13,614 nucleotides of DNA, taken from the NCBI GenBank assembly GCA_023392035.1, contig JAEVZY010000234.1, positions 1 through 13,614 on the forward strand, in the 5' to 3' direction. The notes under the pieces are model-generated. The model was not told the DNA's origin, did not search any database, and saw only the letters and a list, made by a program, of their open reading frames with translations. This stretch comes from Pseudomonadota bacterium. Lineage in GTDB: Bacteria; Pseudomonadota; Gammaproteobacteria; Burkholderiales; Burkholderiaceae_D. This document shows positions 6,001 to 13,508 of this stretch, piece by piece. Position 1 is the stretch's first letter; each line of letters begins with the position of its first letter. The translations under genes and the position numbers were made by a program.

Positions 6001-8891
6001 CGGTCCAGTGCGTCATAGCTGTAGCGGATGACGCTTTGGTCGGGATGGGTGCAGGTGTCGATCTGGCCGCTGGCGGTGTAGGTGTAGCGGGTGCTCTGGC
6101 TGGCGCCCGCGGGTCGCAACTGGTCGAGGGTGGTCGCTTGCGTGATGGCGGCGGGAAGAATGTTTGCCTTCCCGGCATAGCGGATCACCGCGCTGGCGCG
6201 CCCCATGCGGTCATAGGTGGTTTCGGTCAGATAGCCTTCACCGTCTACTTCGCCGATGCGGCGGCCCTGGCGGTCATAGAAAACCCAGCTGTCCAGATCG
6301 CGCCCGGCGCTGTCGCGTGCCGGGCGCAGTTGGGCCAGGGTGCCGCTGGCGCGCAGCGTGGAATTGGTGGCCGTGGCCCAGGCGATGGTGTGCCGCAGGC
6401 GGCCGGCGGCGTCGTATTCGTTTTCCACCAGCGAGCCGGCGGCGTCGAGCGTGGCCAGCAGCCGGTCGTCGCTGTCGTAGAAATAGCGGGTCTTTTCGTC
6501 GCTGGCGGAGCTGGCGGGTTTGGCTGCCGCATCGGTGGGCTTGGTGCTGGCGGTAATCGCCGCGGCATTCACCGTCGCCGCGTAGCGGATCACCGAAGTG
6601 ATGCGCGAGGCGCCGTCGTAGATCGTTTCCGTGACCTGGCCCAGTTCGTCTATGGTCTTCACCAGGCGGCCGGCAAGGTCGTACAGCTTCCACACTTCGC
6701 GGTCGGCGGCGTTGGCCGCGGGGCGCAGGCTGGCCACCGTCACCTTGGCCGGATTGCCGGCGGCATCGACCAGCGAGGCGAGCGCCGCGGCGGACAGTGC
6801 GTTGGCATAGGTGGTGGTGCTGATCAGCTGGTCGTTGCCGTTATAGGCGTACTCCGTCATCGTGCCATTGGCGTCGATCTCGGCGGCCTTGCGGCCGTCC
6901 GTGTCGTACAGGACATGGCTCTTCAGGCCAGTTGGGTCCTGGCTCATGCGCAGATACGACCCGGCGTCGTACCAGTAGCGGGTGAGCTGCTGGGTGTTGC
7001 GGCTGGTGAGCGTGCCGGTGAATTTTTCCACCGAAAGCAGATCGCCGGCCGAGTTGTAGCTGGCCGTCGCATTGAGATTGTCGACCTGGCGGGTGAGGAC
7101 GGTATTGCCGACGTCATCGTAGGTGATGGTCGTCAGTCCGTTGTTGGCATCGACGCTCTGCACCACGCGTCCCAACCAGTCGTAGACATAGCTCGCGCTG
7201 CCGCCGTCGGCCGATGAGGTGTTGAGCAGCCGGCCCCAGGCGTCGTAGGTGTAGTTGGTGACGGATACCGCGCCGTCTTCCACCGGCGTGCCGTTGGCGA
7301 GGACGGCAGCATAGCGCCGCAGCTGCTGGACTTGGCCGCGCGCATCGTAGAACGTGGTGCTGATCTGCACTTGGCTGCGTTCGGCCAGGGCGGCGATCCA
7401 GGTCTGGAGTGCCGCTTCAGTGGCCGCGCCGGTGGCGGGATAGAGCGCGGCGCTGTACTGGATTTCGGAAACCCGGCGACCCTGGGCGTCGAGCGCATAG
7501 CGATACTCCGTGATCCGGCCTTCGGGACTCAGCACGAAACGCAGGCGGTCCTTGTCGTCATAGGCATAGCGGGTGACATGCGCATCGCTGGCCGCCGTGG
7601 TGCCCGCGGCCGGCACGAAGTAGTCGGTGCGGGTCAGGACTTCGTTCTTGCTGCCATAGGTCCAGCTGACGGTATTGCCGGCGGCATCCTTTTGCGAGAG
7701 GCGGTTGCCGGTGGCGCTGTCATAGGTGTAGGTGGTGACGTTGTTGCGGGCGTCGGTGACGCTGGTCAGGTTGCCATTGGTGTCATAGGCGTAGGAAACC
7801 AGTTCGCCGCCGGGCTGCTTGAGCGAGACCAGGGCCCCGGTGGTATTGAAGTTCATCACCGTGCTGTTGCCCAGCGGATCGGTGATGGTGGTTTGGGTGT
7901 TGGAGTTGTAGGTGAAGCGGGTGCTGCGCGTCACATCGGCGTTGACGCTCTGGTCGATCTGGCTGACCTTGCCAGTACCGGCAACATAGCTGATGGTGGT
8001 GACCGAGCCATCCGGCTGCACAATCTTCCACAGCAGATTGTTCTGGTACTGGTAGCTGATGGTGTCGGCCGCACTGGCGCCGCCGCCTGCGGCTGCCGTC
8101 CCGGAAATCGTGATGGCGCTCAGGAAGCCGCTGCCGGCGTCGTAGCTGTAGCCGATATGCTGGGTCGGACCGTCGGCGGTCACCCGCGTGACCGATTGCA
8201 GCTTGCCGCTGGACCAGGCAAAGTCCAGCCGCTCATTGTTGCCGTCCGCGCCAACCGAGGCGCTGGTGATGGAGCGCAGAAGGAAGCCGTTGCCCCAGGC
8301 ATCGTAGGTATAGCTGCGCTGGTTCTGTTCAGTGTCGGTGGAGCTGAGTATCTTGCCACTGTAAATGGTCACCGGCCGGTTGCGGCTGTCCAGGCCCTGG
8401 TAGCTGGTCCAGTCGTAGGTTTCGATGCGCTGCGAGGCGCCATCGGTCCAGGTCCAGATGCCGTTGGCGTACTTCAGGCGGTCATAGGCGCCTTCGCCGC
8501 TGGTGCACTGATAGCCAATGGTGGCGTTGACGTATTTGTAGACGAACGTGCTGCCATCGGTGTCGGTGAGGGTGACCGTGCTGCCCGCGCCGTTAAGGGA
8601 GCCGGTGAGGCCGCCCAGGGTCTTGACCGCCCCCAGCTGCCAGCCATCGTTGTTGTCGCCATCGACCAGGCCCAGGCTGTTGTAGGTGCGCAGCAGTGCG
8701 ACATTGCCGCCCAGCGCCGCCATGGCCTCGTCTTCATGCTGGACCACCAGGTTGCCGCTGGCGGCATTGACGTAAAGCTTTTCGCCGGTTCGCCCCAGCG
8801 CTGGATCGCCCAGCATGCCGGAATTGCCCAGTGTCGCGAGTGAACTTGAGTTCAGACCGGTCGTTGAGCCACCGCCTACGATTGCAACCAT
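1..8891 (-). CDS. Giant RHS/YD-repeat protein with embedded DUF4214-like modules, 3' end missing
   Basis: The frame is open from the ATG at 8889-8891 to the left edge, so at least 2963 residues are seen and the C-terminus is missing. The start follows an excellent Shine-Dalgarno, GGAGG at 8896-8900 with a 4-nt spacer. Residues about 20-70 form a conserved opener (LGDPALGRTGEKLYVN, then GNLVVQHEDE and LRTYNS) that I associate with large secreted YD proteins. YD repeats (YDxxGR, YDAxGN types) fill residues about 165-2130 and 2375-2580. Four degenerate DUF4214-like modules interrupt them at about 2133-2374. A probably beta-rich stretch follows (about 2585-2836), then a fifth module at about 2851-2908. 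YD repeats of RHS and Tc toxins build a hollow beta shell around a toxic C-terminal payload, but no RHS core or toxin is visible here. There is no Sec signal peptide. Candidate roles are a surface or adhesion protein, or a polymorphic toxin. The YD call is sure; the function is unknown. Confidence 0.93.
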   Translation of the reverse strand, partial: MVAIVGGGSTTGLNSSSLATLGNSGMLGDPALGRTGEKLYVNAASGNLVVQHEDEAMAALGGNVALLRTYNSLGLVDGDNNDGWQLGAVKTLGGLTGSLNGAGSTVTLTDTDGSTFVYKYVNATIGYQCTSGEGAYDRLKYANGIWTWTDGASQRIETYDWTSYQGLDSRNRPVTIYSGKILSSTDTEQNQRSYTYDAWGNGFLLRSITSASVGADGNNERLDFAWSSGKLQSVTRVTADGPTQHIGYSYDAGSGFLSAITISGTAAAGGGASAADTISYQYQNNLLWKIVQPDGSVTTISYVAGTGKVSQIDQSVNADVTRSTRFTYNSNTQTTITDPLGNSTVMNFNTTGALVSLKQPGGELVSYAYDTNGNLTSVTDARNNVTTYTYDSATGNRLSQKDAAGNTVSWTYGSKNEVLTRTDYFVPAAGTTAASDAHVTRYAYDDKDRLRFVLSPEGRITEYRYALDAQGRRVSEIQYSAALYPATGAATEAALQTWIAALAERSQVQISTTFYDARGQVQQLRRYAAVLANGTPVEDGAVSVTNYTYDAWGRLLNTSSADGGSASYVYDWLGRVVQSVDANNGLTTITYDDVGNTVLTRQVDNLNATASYNSAGDLLSVEKFTGTLTSRNTQQLTRYWYDAGSYLRMSQDPTGLKSHVLYDTDGRKAAEIDANGTMTEYAYNGNDQLISTTTYANALSAAALASLVDAAGNPAKVTVASLRPAANAADREVWKLYDLAGRLVKTIDELGQVTETIYDGASRITSVIRYAATVNAAAITASTKPTDAAAKPASSASDEKTRYFYDSDDRLLATLDAAGSLVENEYDAAGRLRHTIAWATATNSTLRASGTLAQLRPARDSAGRDLDSWVFYDRQGRRIGEVDGEGYLTETTYDRMGRASAVIRYAGKANILPAAITQATTLDQLRPAGASQSTRYTYTASGQIDTCTHPDQSVIRYSYDALDRLLQTVNNYGTDAARSTTLSLDALGRIRSQTDPAGDVRSYTYDAAGRVIASTDQNGNATLFYYDGDGNLVYQIDAAGEVLQNTWNTLEQLTQVTRYATRLSAAQLAGMSGGMAASVAANIAALANAALDHVQSYAYTLDGHIKTESDELGRTRSTSYNAFDLVQWRTDESGNTTRYVYDANERLIYSVDGANGITALAYDALGRLLSTTRYATPATAASITPNAAAPLTAAQVAAAIVANPAIDRSDFTVYNEDGQAAYRVTGTGAVHAYTYDAWGNVTAERAYANPIVLPAQLTLASMAQAVAAVADNSRDQQSYRQFDSQGHVILESDGSGHVSGHVYDANGNLAASTSYANRLAVPSQLAMPTADPAHDIQLRYSYDADGRVLRKASSSTWNSSTGTLNWSICAYTYDAAGQLLSSTEYANLQTDPAIDLAAIAPSADDRISRSVYDAVGRLAYAIDASGAVTQFTYDAGGRLLQSRTYVNRVNVSGNPSASAMAALVSASAQDRVERSVYDSAGRAVYTIDAVGALTQFSYDGMGRVTQKRQYANTLNIAGNPSLAAVAAAVAAAAQASAADRIERTVYDADGRAVFQIDGLGNVSANAWDGADRLVGVRRYAQAIATAALGAAPTAASVTSLLVPDAVNDRWEQLVRDADGRLLFDVDGAGYGTQTSYDALGQVTRTVRFANKVAITVGTVSSAAALQAAFGNPRAGVDAVISQTWTASGQLASRTDERGYTESFTYDGTGAKTSFTNKQAQVWNYEHDAAGRIVAETAPAVDVGSMAITAAGVVNSALLAGQRLVTRTAWNAFGEVAQRIEAAGVAGQERSTRYLYDRLGRQTATLFPPASLDGAAPPSTPSAVVSYDALGLAVLNQDVGGLYSYKVYDAQGRVLYDIDAAGTITGYVRNAFGEVTQLTRYQQAMSVGGANALGKAAVDAFLSSAAHGADRVITTSYDNAGRVAKVLEPAAYAYDASHSGNNRYATVAKATVTVYNAFGETLRTSVYGEAAGVAASAAADTFYVWNVRGQQVAQIDIVERTLGANSGDGYLTTMQYDGLGRQVDRIEYALRQNFQDAQFSTRSGMAYSAPTDPDKRETVSTWDLAGNKLSETRKAVEIGAADGTSVTGDASSAWTYDELGKQRTATDASGAITTTWRDALGRITAVSTVSTQARQNEIAKVYLAVLGRVPSAGEITAGMSNAASALVAQLWSASNLGALSDSAFIAQLYQNLAARNPDAGGAAFWAGRLAANNAAYNNAADPAAGRKSTLLEFMSSVTQAMNQDTATLNARVATVANGKTLAAANSDEARRILIAELYSTVLGRAPDPAGLAFYTTGAASALPGDQVAQQMFDSAEGQQLYPPSSSLGAVAGRIYEAVYGHAPSAAELASVPLASRSGVGAFVTALVNRLFSSTDPAQAAAQAAFTSKAMAGLPEALDVNGTPGTLTSFTLDAYGNAVLRTDYAQGAQFVGGNAIPAAPGPGDHNTYTQFDINGHAIAVLDANGNAAFSAWDAYGRDVRDWRNVSDAQNLVTTVTQTRSYDARGQLRSSTEGDATRNFSYNAFGEVVRRDLNGSVYEKNDYDNAGHLWRSNAADGVSKVYLYDVWGHQTARLQSAEEDLGAAAIATAAQAVARPSLVRTDFVLDLAGNVLTESDPTVNAVDVGTVNGTVVTGTPTASLLSLGVTPTIQGTMGMVNSGFGQDIFPVWSGYNSVRLDWPSLAGLGAGDLRVELVVTERTDFGFGGGVDAPPPTFVSTTVDQDMLADAGLTGALVSWQGSGALSSIDRIKLYKKDAQGNWALLMDRTAWGNNGQALRIDAPADPRSVVSLQYRASGSSPWISVPASQLLRLGDALVFDISSLREGTYDYQVLTQSPADSAARVVESGDFGLVADALRAQIAQLYALLFNRAPDLDGINFYLQSMQATSGAWTIERVAQALIDSNENPVLSNVNPQVVMDWIRANGMALSSAPGGDLGTMLADTAGQMMFLPVSSRGAVLAAFAARLA
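170..339 (-). other. Fifth DUF4214-like module of the YD protein
   Basis: Residues about 2851-2908 read QIAQLYALLFNRAPDLDG, then INFYLQSMQ, an amphipathic helix with a Trp, and VAQALIDSNENPVL. This follows the DUF4214 order: (I/V)AxLYxxLxxRxPDxxGxxFY, a connecting loop, then a final helix ending in a D/N-rich turn. It is a better match than three of the four upstream modules. Coding continues beyond it to the window edge (DTAGQMMFLPVSSRGAV), so more modules may follow outside. Confidence 0.72.
385..1139 (-). other. Non-YD, probably beta-sandwich segment of the YD protein
   Basis: Residues about 2585-2836 of the giant protein have no YD motifs. The stretch opens with LVRTDFVLDLAGNVLTE and later shows alternating hydrophobic strands and turns such as VVSLQYRASGSSPWISVP and SLREGTYDYQVLTQSP. 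The latter resembles the last strands of Fn3- or Ig-like domains in large bacterial surface proteins. The stretch separates the last visible YD block from the fifth DUF4214-like module. I cannot assign a named domain with confidence; this is a description of strand-like periodicity. Confidence 0.45.
1771..2496 (-). other. Four tandem DUF4214-like helical modules within the YD protein
   Basis: About 240 residues here lack YD motifs. They contain four openings of the form (I/V)A-x-(L/V/I)Y followed by a divergent xRxPxxxG-like loop: EIAKVYLAVLGRVPSAGE (near 2490), FIAQLYQNLAARNPDAGG (near 2345), LIAELYSTVLGRAPDPAG (near 2080) and VAGRIYEAVYGHAPSAAE (near 1910). The third is the clearest match to DUF4214, continuing with AFYTTG and ending in a helix with QQMFDSAEG. 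The others are degenerate. DUF4214 is a helical domain of uncertain function, common in large secreted proteins that also carry calcium-binding RTX repeats. Canonical YD sequence resumes on both sides in the same frame, so the block is an internal insertion and not a terminus. Family assignment is from pattern memory. Confidence 0.72.
3950..5372 (-). repeat. Second array: seven tandem ~60-73-residue YD super-repeats
   Basis: These are coding repeats inside the giant YD protein. Anchor triplets YAT, YAN, YAN, YAN, YVN, YAN, YAQ and FAN have first codons ending at 5372, 5153, 4949, 4739, 4559, 4364, 4157 and 3950. Periods are 73, 68, 70, 60, 65, 69 and 69 residues. The best-conserved units (4559 to 4157) read anchor, a GNPS-type turn, an Ala-rich linker, a DR pair, VYDxxGRAVY/F, I-D-x-x-G, then a second YD-type motif and a basic run before the next anchor. 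The Ala-rich linker looks helical, which is unusual for a pure beta-shell repeat. The array probably grew by in-frame duplication, because every boundary keeps frame. Confidence 0.8.
6179..6809 (-). repeat. First array of ~68-residue YD super-repeats
   Basis: These are coding repeats inside the giant YD protein. The anchors YAN, YAA, WAT and YAG have their first codons ending at 6809, 6584, 6380 and 6179. That gives successive periods of 75, 68 and 67 residues. Each unit has an aromatic-Ala anchor, an Ala/Ser/Thr-rich linker, a charged stretch (for example ADRE or SDEK), then two YD-type motifs separated by a D-x-x-G turn. The period is much longer than the roughly 20-residue spacing of single YD motifs, so it is a higher-order unit. 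Anchors were found by reading the translation; sequence identity between units was not computed. Confidence 0.75.
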
Positions 8892-9125
8892 TTCGCCTCC
8901 TTGGGACCAGTGTGTTTGCCGGAACAGTCAAAACGTCTTGCGACATTCAGCGGACCAGCACATCCGGGACTCAGGGGAGCGCGAAGGCGACAACCGGAAG
9001 TTCGGGGACAGGACAAATCCGCTTCGCCCCTTCCCCGAGGCTTCCTCATTGTAATTTACATTTTGAAATATGCAATTGACAATTTTCGATGCGTCAATTG
9101 CTGGGTCATTTTCCGACTGTAGCGA
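8892..9125 (-). promoter_or_regulatory. Leader and probable promoter region of the giant YD gene
   Basis: This gap lies between the stop of the acyltransferase gene and the start of the YD gene, both on the minus strand. The distal part (about 9045-9110) is an AT-rich island in an otherwise GC-rich window. On the minus strand it contains TACAAT (9048-9053), a good -10 match, 16 nt after a weak -35, TTGCAT (9070-9075). An alternative -35 is TTGTCA at 9077-9082. The rest, about 150 nt of GC-rich sequence, would be the 5' leader ending in the Shine-Dalgarno at 8896-8900. I see no gene or riboswitch in it. Promoter elements were picked by eye and no start site is known. Confidence 0.4.
9072..9101. 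repeat. Perfect 9-bp inverted repeat (possible operator) upstream of the YD gene
   Basis: GCAATTGAC at 9072-9080 and GTCAATTGC at 9093-9101 are exact reverse complements separated by 12 nt, so the half-site centres are 21 bp apart, about two helical turns. The repeat overlaps the -35 side of the promoter-like island. This geometry suits a dimeric regulator. The AT-rich stem without a clean T-run makes a strong intrinsic terminator for the upstream gene less likely, though not excluded. Confidence 0.5.
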
Positions 9126-10283
9126 TCAGATTTGCCTGAACGGATTGCGCTCGTTGAGCTCGTTCAGATAGGCGGCAACGCCCGCGCCATCCCTTTCCAG
9201 GAAGTGCGCCACCGCATCGGCAAAGGCCGGGTGCGCCAGCCAGTGGGCGGACCAGGTGGTCTCCGGCAAAAAGCCGCGCGCCATCTTGTGTTCGCCCTGG
9301 GCGCCGCCTTCGAAGGCGCCGATGCCGCGCTCGATGCAGAACTCCAGCGGCTGGTAGTAGGCCGTTTCGAAATGCAGGCAGGGATGATGTTCCAGCGCGC
9401 CCCAATAGCGGCCGTAGAGTTTTTGCCGGTCGTACACCAGCAGTGAGGCGGCAATGCGCCGGCCTTCGCGTTCGGCCACCACCAGCAGCAGGTTTTCCGG
9501 CATGGCGCGGCCGATGCGCAGGAAGAAATCCAGGTTCAGGTAGGGCGTGGAAAAATGCTCGCGATAGGTATGGTCGTAGCAGCGCTTGAAAAACTTCCAG
9601 TCCGCTTCATTTAATTCCTGGCCCGGCAAGCGGCGCAGCACGATCCCGGCTTCCTGCACCCGGCGCCGCTCGGCGCGGATGTTCTTGCGCTTCTTCATCT
9701 GCAGGGTGGACAGGAACTGTTCGAAGTCCTGATAGCCGGCGTTCTGCCAATGAAATTGAACGCCGGTGCGCAGCATGAAGCCGTGCTCGGCCAACAGGCG
9801 CGCTTCATCTTCGCGCGGATACAGCACGTGGGTGGAGGACAGGCCGGTGGCTTCCTGCACGCCGCATAGCGTTTGCACCAATGCGCGCCGGGCCGCATCG
9901 TCGCGCGCCAGCAGGCGCGGTCCGGTCACCGGGGTGAAGGGTATGGCCGACAGCAGCTTGGGATAGTACTCAAGCCCGTTGCGCTGGTAGGCATCGGCCC
10001 AGGCCCAGTCGAACACATACTCGCCGTAGGAGTGCTGCTTGGCATACAGGGGCAGGGCGGCCGCCAGCGCATCGCCCTGCCACAGCGAGAGGTATTGCGG
10101 CTGCCAGCCGCTCCTGGCGCTGGCGCTGCCGGACTCGTGCAGCGCGTGCAGAAAATCCCAGCGCAGGAAAGGATTGGCTTCGCTTTGCATGGCAAGAAGA
10201 CCATCCCAGGCCGCCTGGCCACATTCCGCAAGGGAAGAAAGAATGCGCGTGCGATAATTCAGGTCTGCCTCTTTTGACGCCAT
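9126..10283 (-). CDS. FemAB-like / GNAT-fold N-acyltransferase (COG3146, DUF482 family)
   Basis: A complete 385-residue protein, the usual length for this family of predicted N-acyltransferases, sometimes labelled peptidogalycan biosynthesis proteins. Recognisable pieces, from family memory, are PFLRWDFLHALHESG (about 38-52), LPLYAK (77-82), GEYVFDWAWADAY (87-99), the basic stretch QMKKRKNIRAERRRV (195-209), YDHTYREHFSTPYLN (236-250) and the C-terminal signature FEGGAQGEHKMARGF (324-338). The basic stretch and the FEGGAQGEHK block are the family hallmarks. The acyl donor and acceptor are unknown. The protein is probably cytoplasmic, with no signal peptide or membrane segment. The start is the ATG at 10281-10283. 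It has no clear Shine-Dalgarno, but the next Met is residue 32, already close to the conserved core. The gene is divergent from nadE and unrelated in character to the YD gene downstream. Confidence 0.88.
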   Translation of the reverse strand: MASKEADLNYRTRILSSLAECGQAAWDGLLAMQSEANPFLRWDFLHALHESGSASARSGWQPQYLSLWQGDALAAALPLYAKQHSYGEYVFDWAWADAYQRNGLEYYPKLLSAIPFTPVTGPRLLARDDAARRALVQTLCGVQEATGLSSTHVLYPREDEARLLAEHGFMLRTGVQFHWQNAGYQDFEQFLSTLQMKKRKNIRAERRRVQEAGIVLRRLPGQELNEADWKFFKRCYDHTYREHFSTPYLNLDFFLRIGRAMPENLLLVVAEREGRRIAASLLVYDRQKLYGRYWGALEHHPCLHFETAYYQPLEFCIERGIGAFEGGAQGEHKMARGFLPETTWSAHWLAHPAFADAVAHFLERDGAGVAAYLNELNERNPFRQI

Positions 10284-10293
10284 GATTCAGTTT

Positions 10294-10315
10294 GCGGCCG
10301 GGAATTCCGGCCCGC
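10294..10315. repeat. GC-rich dyad in the divergent intergenic region
   Basis: GGCCGG (10296-10301) and CCGGCC (10307-10312) flank GAATT, and the outer bases extend the pairing imperfectly. The dyad lies in the 92-bp gap between the divergent acyltransferase and nadE starts, so it could be a shared operator or a hairpin in the 5' leader of either transcript. No convincing -35/-10 pair is visible for either gene. A GC-rich palindrome can arise by chance in this genome. Confidence 0.3.
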
Positions 10316-10375
10316 GTTTCGCATTCTACGTAAAACCGGCTTTTGCGTTCCTGCAGTTCTTCTGTTGAGGTGAGG

Positions 10376-12427
<2,052 letters not shown>

Positions 12428-12432
12428 GGAAA

Positions 12433-12463
12433 TTGCGGCCGCCTGCACGCTTGCGGCTATACT
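12433..12463 (+). promoter_or_regulatory. Possible sigma-70 promoter of glnB
   Basis: In the 75-bp nadE-glnB gap, TATACT (12458-12463) is a strong -10 match. TTGCGG (12433-12438) could be its -35, with a long 19-nt spacer. Initiation about 7 nt downstream would leave a leader of roughly 30 nt before the GTG start. The -35 sits just after the nadE stop, which fits an independent promoter allowing glnB to be expressed apart from nadE. The spacer is at the upper limit, so confidence is moderate. Confidence 0.4.
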
Positions 12464-12502
12464 TTCCCTCAGACCATCACACCCATTCCGAAGGAGTTTT
12501 TC

Positions 12503-12841
12503 GTGAAACAGATCACTGCCATCATCAAGCCTTTCAAGCTGGACGAGGTACGCGAGGCCTTGGCTGAAGTTGGCGTCACCGGCCTGACCGTGACCGAGGT
12601 AAAAGGCTTCGGTCGCCAGAAAGGCCATACCGAGTTGTATCGCGGCGCCGAGTACGTGGTCGATTTCCTGCCCAAGGTGAAGCTGGAAGCGGTGGTGGAC
12701 GACGGCGTGGCGGAAAGCGCGGTGGAAGCCATCATCAAATCGGCGCGCACCGGCAAGATCGGCGACGGCAAAATCTTCGTGCGCAATATCGAGCAGGTGA
12801 TCCGGATTCGCACTGGCGAGACGGGGCCGGACGCGGTTTAA
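12503..12841 (+). CDS. glnB: Nitrogen regulatory protein PII
   Basis: A complete 112-residue PII protein, the standard length, very close to E. coli GlnB across its length. It forms a trimer that binds ATP/ADP and 2-oxoglutarate and reports nitrogen and carbon status to targets such as the adenylyltransferase GlnE and the kinase NtrB. Visible signatures are KGFGRQKGHTELYRGAEY with the uridylylated Tyr51 in the T-loop, Lys58 in DFLPKVK, the B-loop block TGKIGDGKIFV (83-93), and Arg101/Arg103 in VIRIRTGE. The start is GTG at 12503-12505, set by AAGGAG at 12491-12496 with a 6-nt spacer, and gives the canonical MKQITAIIKPFKLDEVREAL opening. The absence of a neighbouring amtB transporter gene and the position after nadE favour glnB over glnK. 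Its stop is one base from that of the convergent Smr gene. Confidence 0.95.
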   Translation: MKQITAIIKPFKLDEVREALAEVGVTGLTVTEVKGFGRQKGHTELYRGAEYVVDFLPKVKLEAVVDDGVAESAVEAIIKSARTGKIGDGKIFVRNIEQVIRIRTGETGPDAV

Positions 12842-12842
12842 A

Positions 12843-13478
12843 TCAGGCTTTCAGCAGCACATGCACAGCGCCGGCGCCGCCATCCACGCCGCGCGCTTCG
12901 CAGAAGGCGATCACTTCATCCTTCTGCACCAGCCAGTTTCGCACCTTGTTCTTCAACACCGGTTCGCGGTTGACCGAGCCCAGTCCCTTGCCGTGAATCA
13001 CGCGCACGCAGCGGATGCCGCGCTTGACCGCATTGCGCAGGAATTCGGCCAGCGCCTCGCGCGCTTCTTCGCGGCGCATGCCGTGCAAATCGAGCTGGGC
13101 TTGCACCACCCAGTGCCCGCGCCGCAGCTTGCGCAAGACATCGCCGCCTATGCCGGGACGGGTGTAGGACAGCGCTTCGTCCGCTTCCAGCAAGGCATCC
13201 AGTGAAAATTCGTCGGAGAGCGAGGCGGCCAGCGCCGCCTGTTCATCGGCTTCGCGCTGGCGCGCGTGGGGTGCGGGCGGAAGAGGGCGCTGGCTGGCGC
13301 GCCCTTGCTTGAGCAGAGGCGCCACCTGGCCGACGCTGTTGCGGAACAGGTCGGCTTCTTCCCGTTCGCGCTTTTCGCGCGCCTGGCGCTCGGCCTCTTC
13401 CTTCACACGCGCTTCCTCGCGCGCTTGCAGGTCTTTTTTCAGCGACTTGAGCGCCGCGAAATCCTTGATGCGGTCCAT
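12843..13478 (-). CDS. Smr (small MutS-related) domain protein
   Basis: A complete 211-residue protein. Residues 1-45 are highly charged (many Glu, Arg, Lys) and probably helical or coiled coil. Residues about 46-125 form a low-complexity linker. The Smr domain then occupies about 126-211, with its hallmarks QLDLHGMRREEA (128-139), the IHGKGLGS block (161-168) and the terminal GGAGAVHVLLKA. Smr domains are nucleic-acid-binding and often have endonuclease activity. Stand-alone Smr proteins of this type occur widely in proteobacteria, with proposed roles in DNA or RNA processing. No MutS2 ATPase part is present. The start at 13476-13478 has an AGGATG-like site about 6 nt upstream. The gene lies 73 bp after trxB on the same strand, so read-through is likely unless the intervening hairpin terminates. 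The specific substrate cannot be inferred. Confidence 0.93.
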   Translation of the reverse strand: MDRIKDFAALKSLKKDLQAREEARVKEEAERQAREKREREEADLFRNSVGQVAPLLKQGRASQRPLPPAPHARQREADEQAALAASLSDEFSLDALLEADEALSYTRPGIGGDVLRKLRRGHWVVQAQLDLHGMRREEAREALAEFLRNAVKRGIRCVRVIHGKGLGSVNREPVLKNKVRNWLVQKDEVIAFCEARGVDGGAGAVHVLLKA

Positions 13479-13508
13479 GCTGCCATCCTGCGGAGTCTTT
13501 CAAACGCC

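Noticed and set aside
3950..6809. A CRISPR array or satellite repeat suggested by recurring phrases such as the gcatcgtaggtgta type.
   Set aside because: The recurrence is imperfect, about 180-225 bp apart, always in codon register, and explained by encoded YD motifs. There are no short identical repeats with unique spacers.
1128..7217. A 2029-codon open frame on the plus strand (with another of 503 codons at 7332-8843), which could be read as a giant Gly/Ala-rich protein.
   Set aside because: It lies in codon register exactly antisense to the YD gene. Its lack of stops only reflects avoidance of TTA, CTA and TCA codons in that GC-rich gene. The minus-strand product has clear YD repeats and a strong ribosome-binding site; the plus product has neither domains nor a plausible start.
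8891..10283. The COG3146 acyltransferase as a dedicated acylation partner of the YD protein (RTX acyltransferase-like).
   Set aside because: It belongs to a different family from HlyC/TolC-type toxin acyltransferases, is separated by 234 bp with its own promoter-like island, and is widespread without YD genes. Adjacency alone does not support a link.
10284..10375. Specific -35/-10 promoters for nadE and the acyltransferase in the divergent gap.
   Set aside because: No hexamer pair with acceptable match and spacing was found by eye on either strand, so none is annotated.
12433..12454. Possible sigma-54 promoter (GG-N10-GC pattern) before glnB.
   Set aside because: GG at 12437-12438 and GC at 12449-12450 have the right spacing, but the -12 element lacks TTGC and the -24 lacks TGGCA. 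The nearby TTGC at 12451 has no GG at the right distance. A sigma-70 TATACT fits better.
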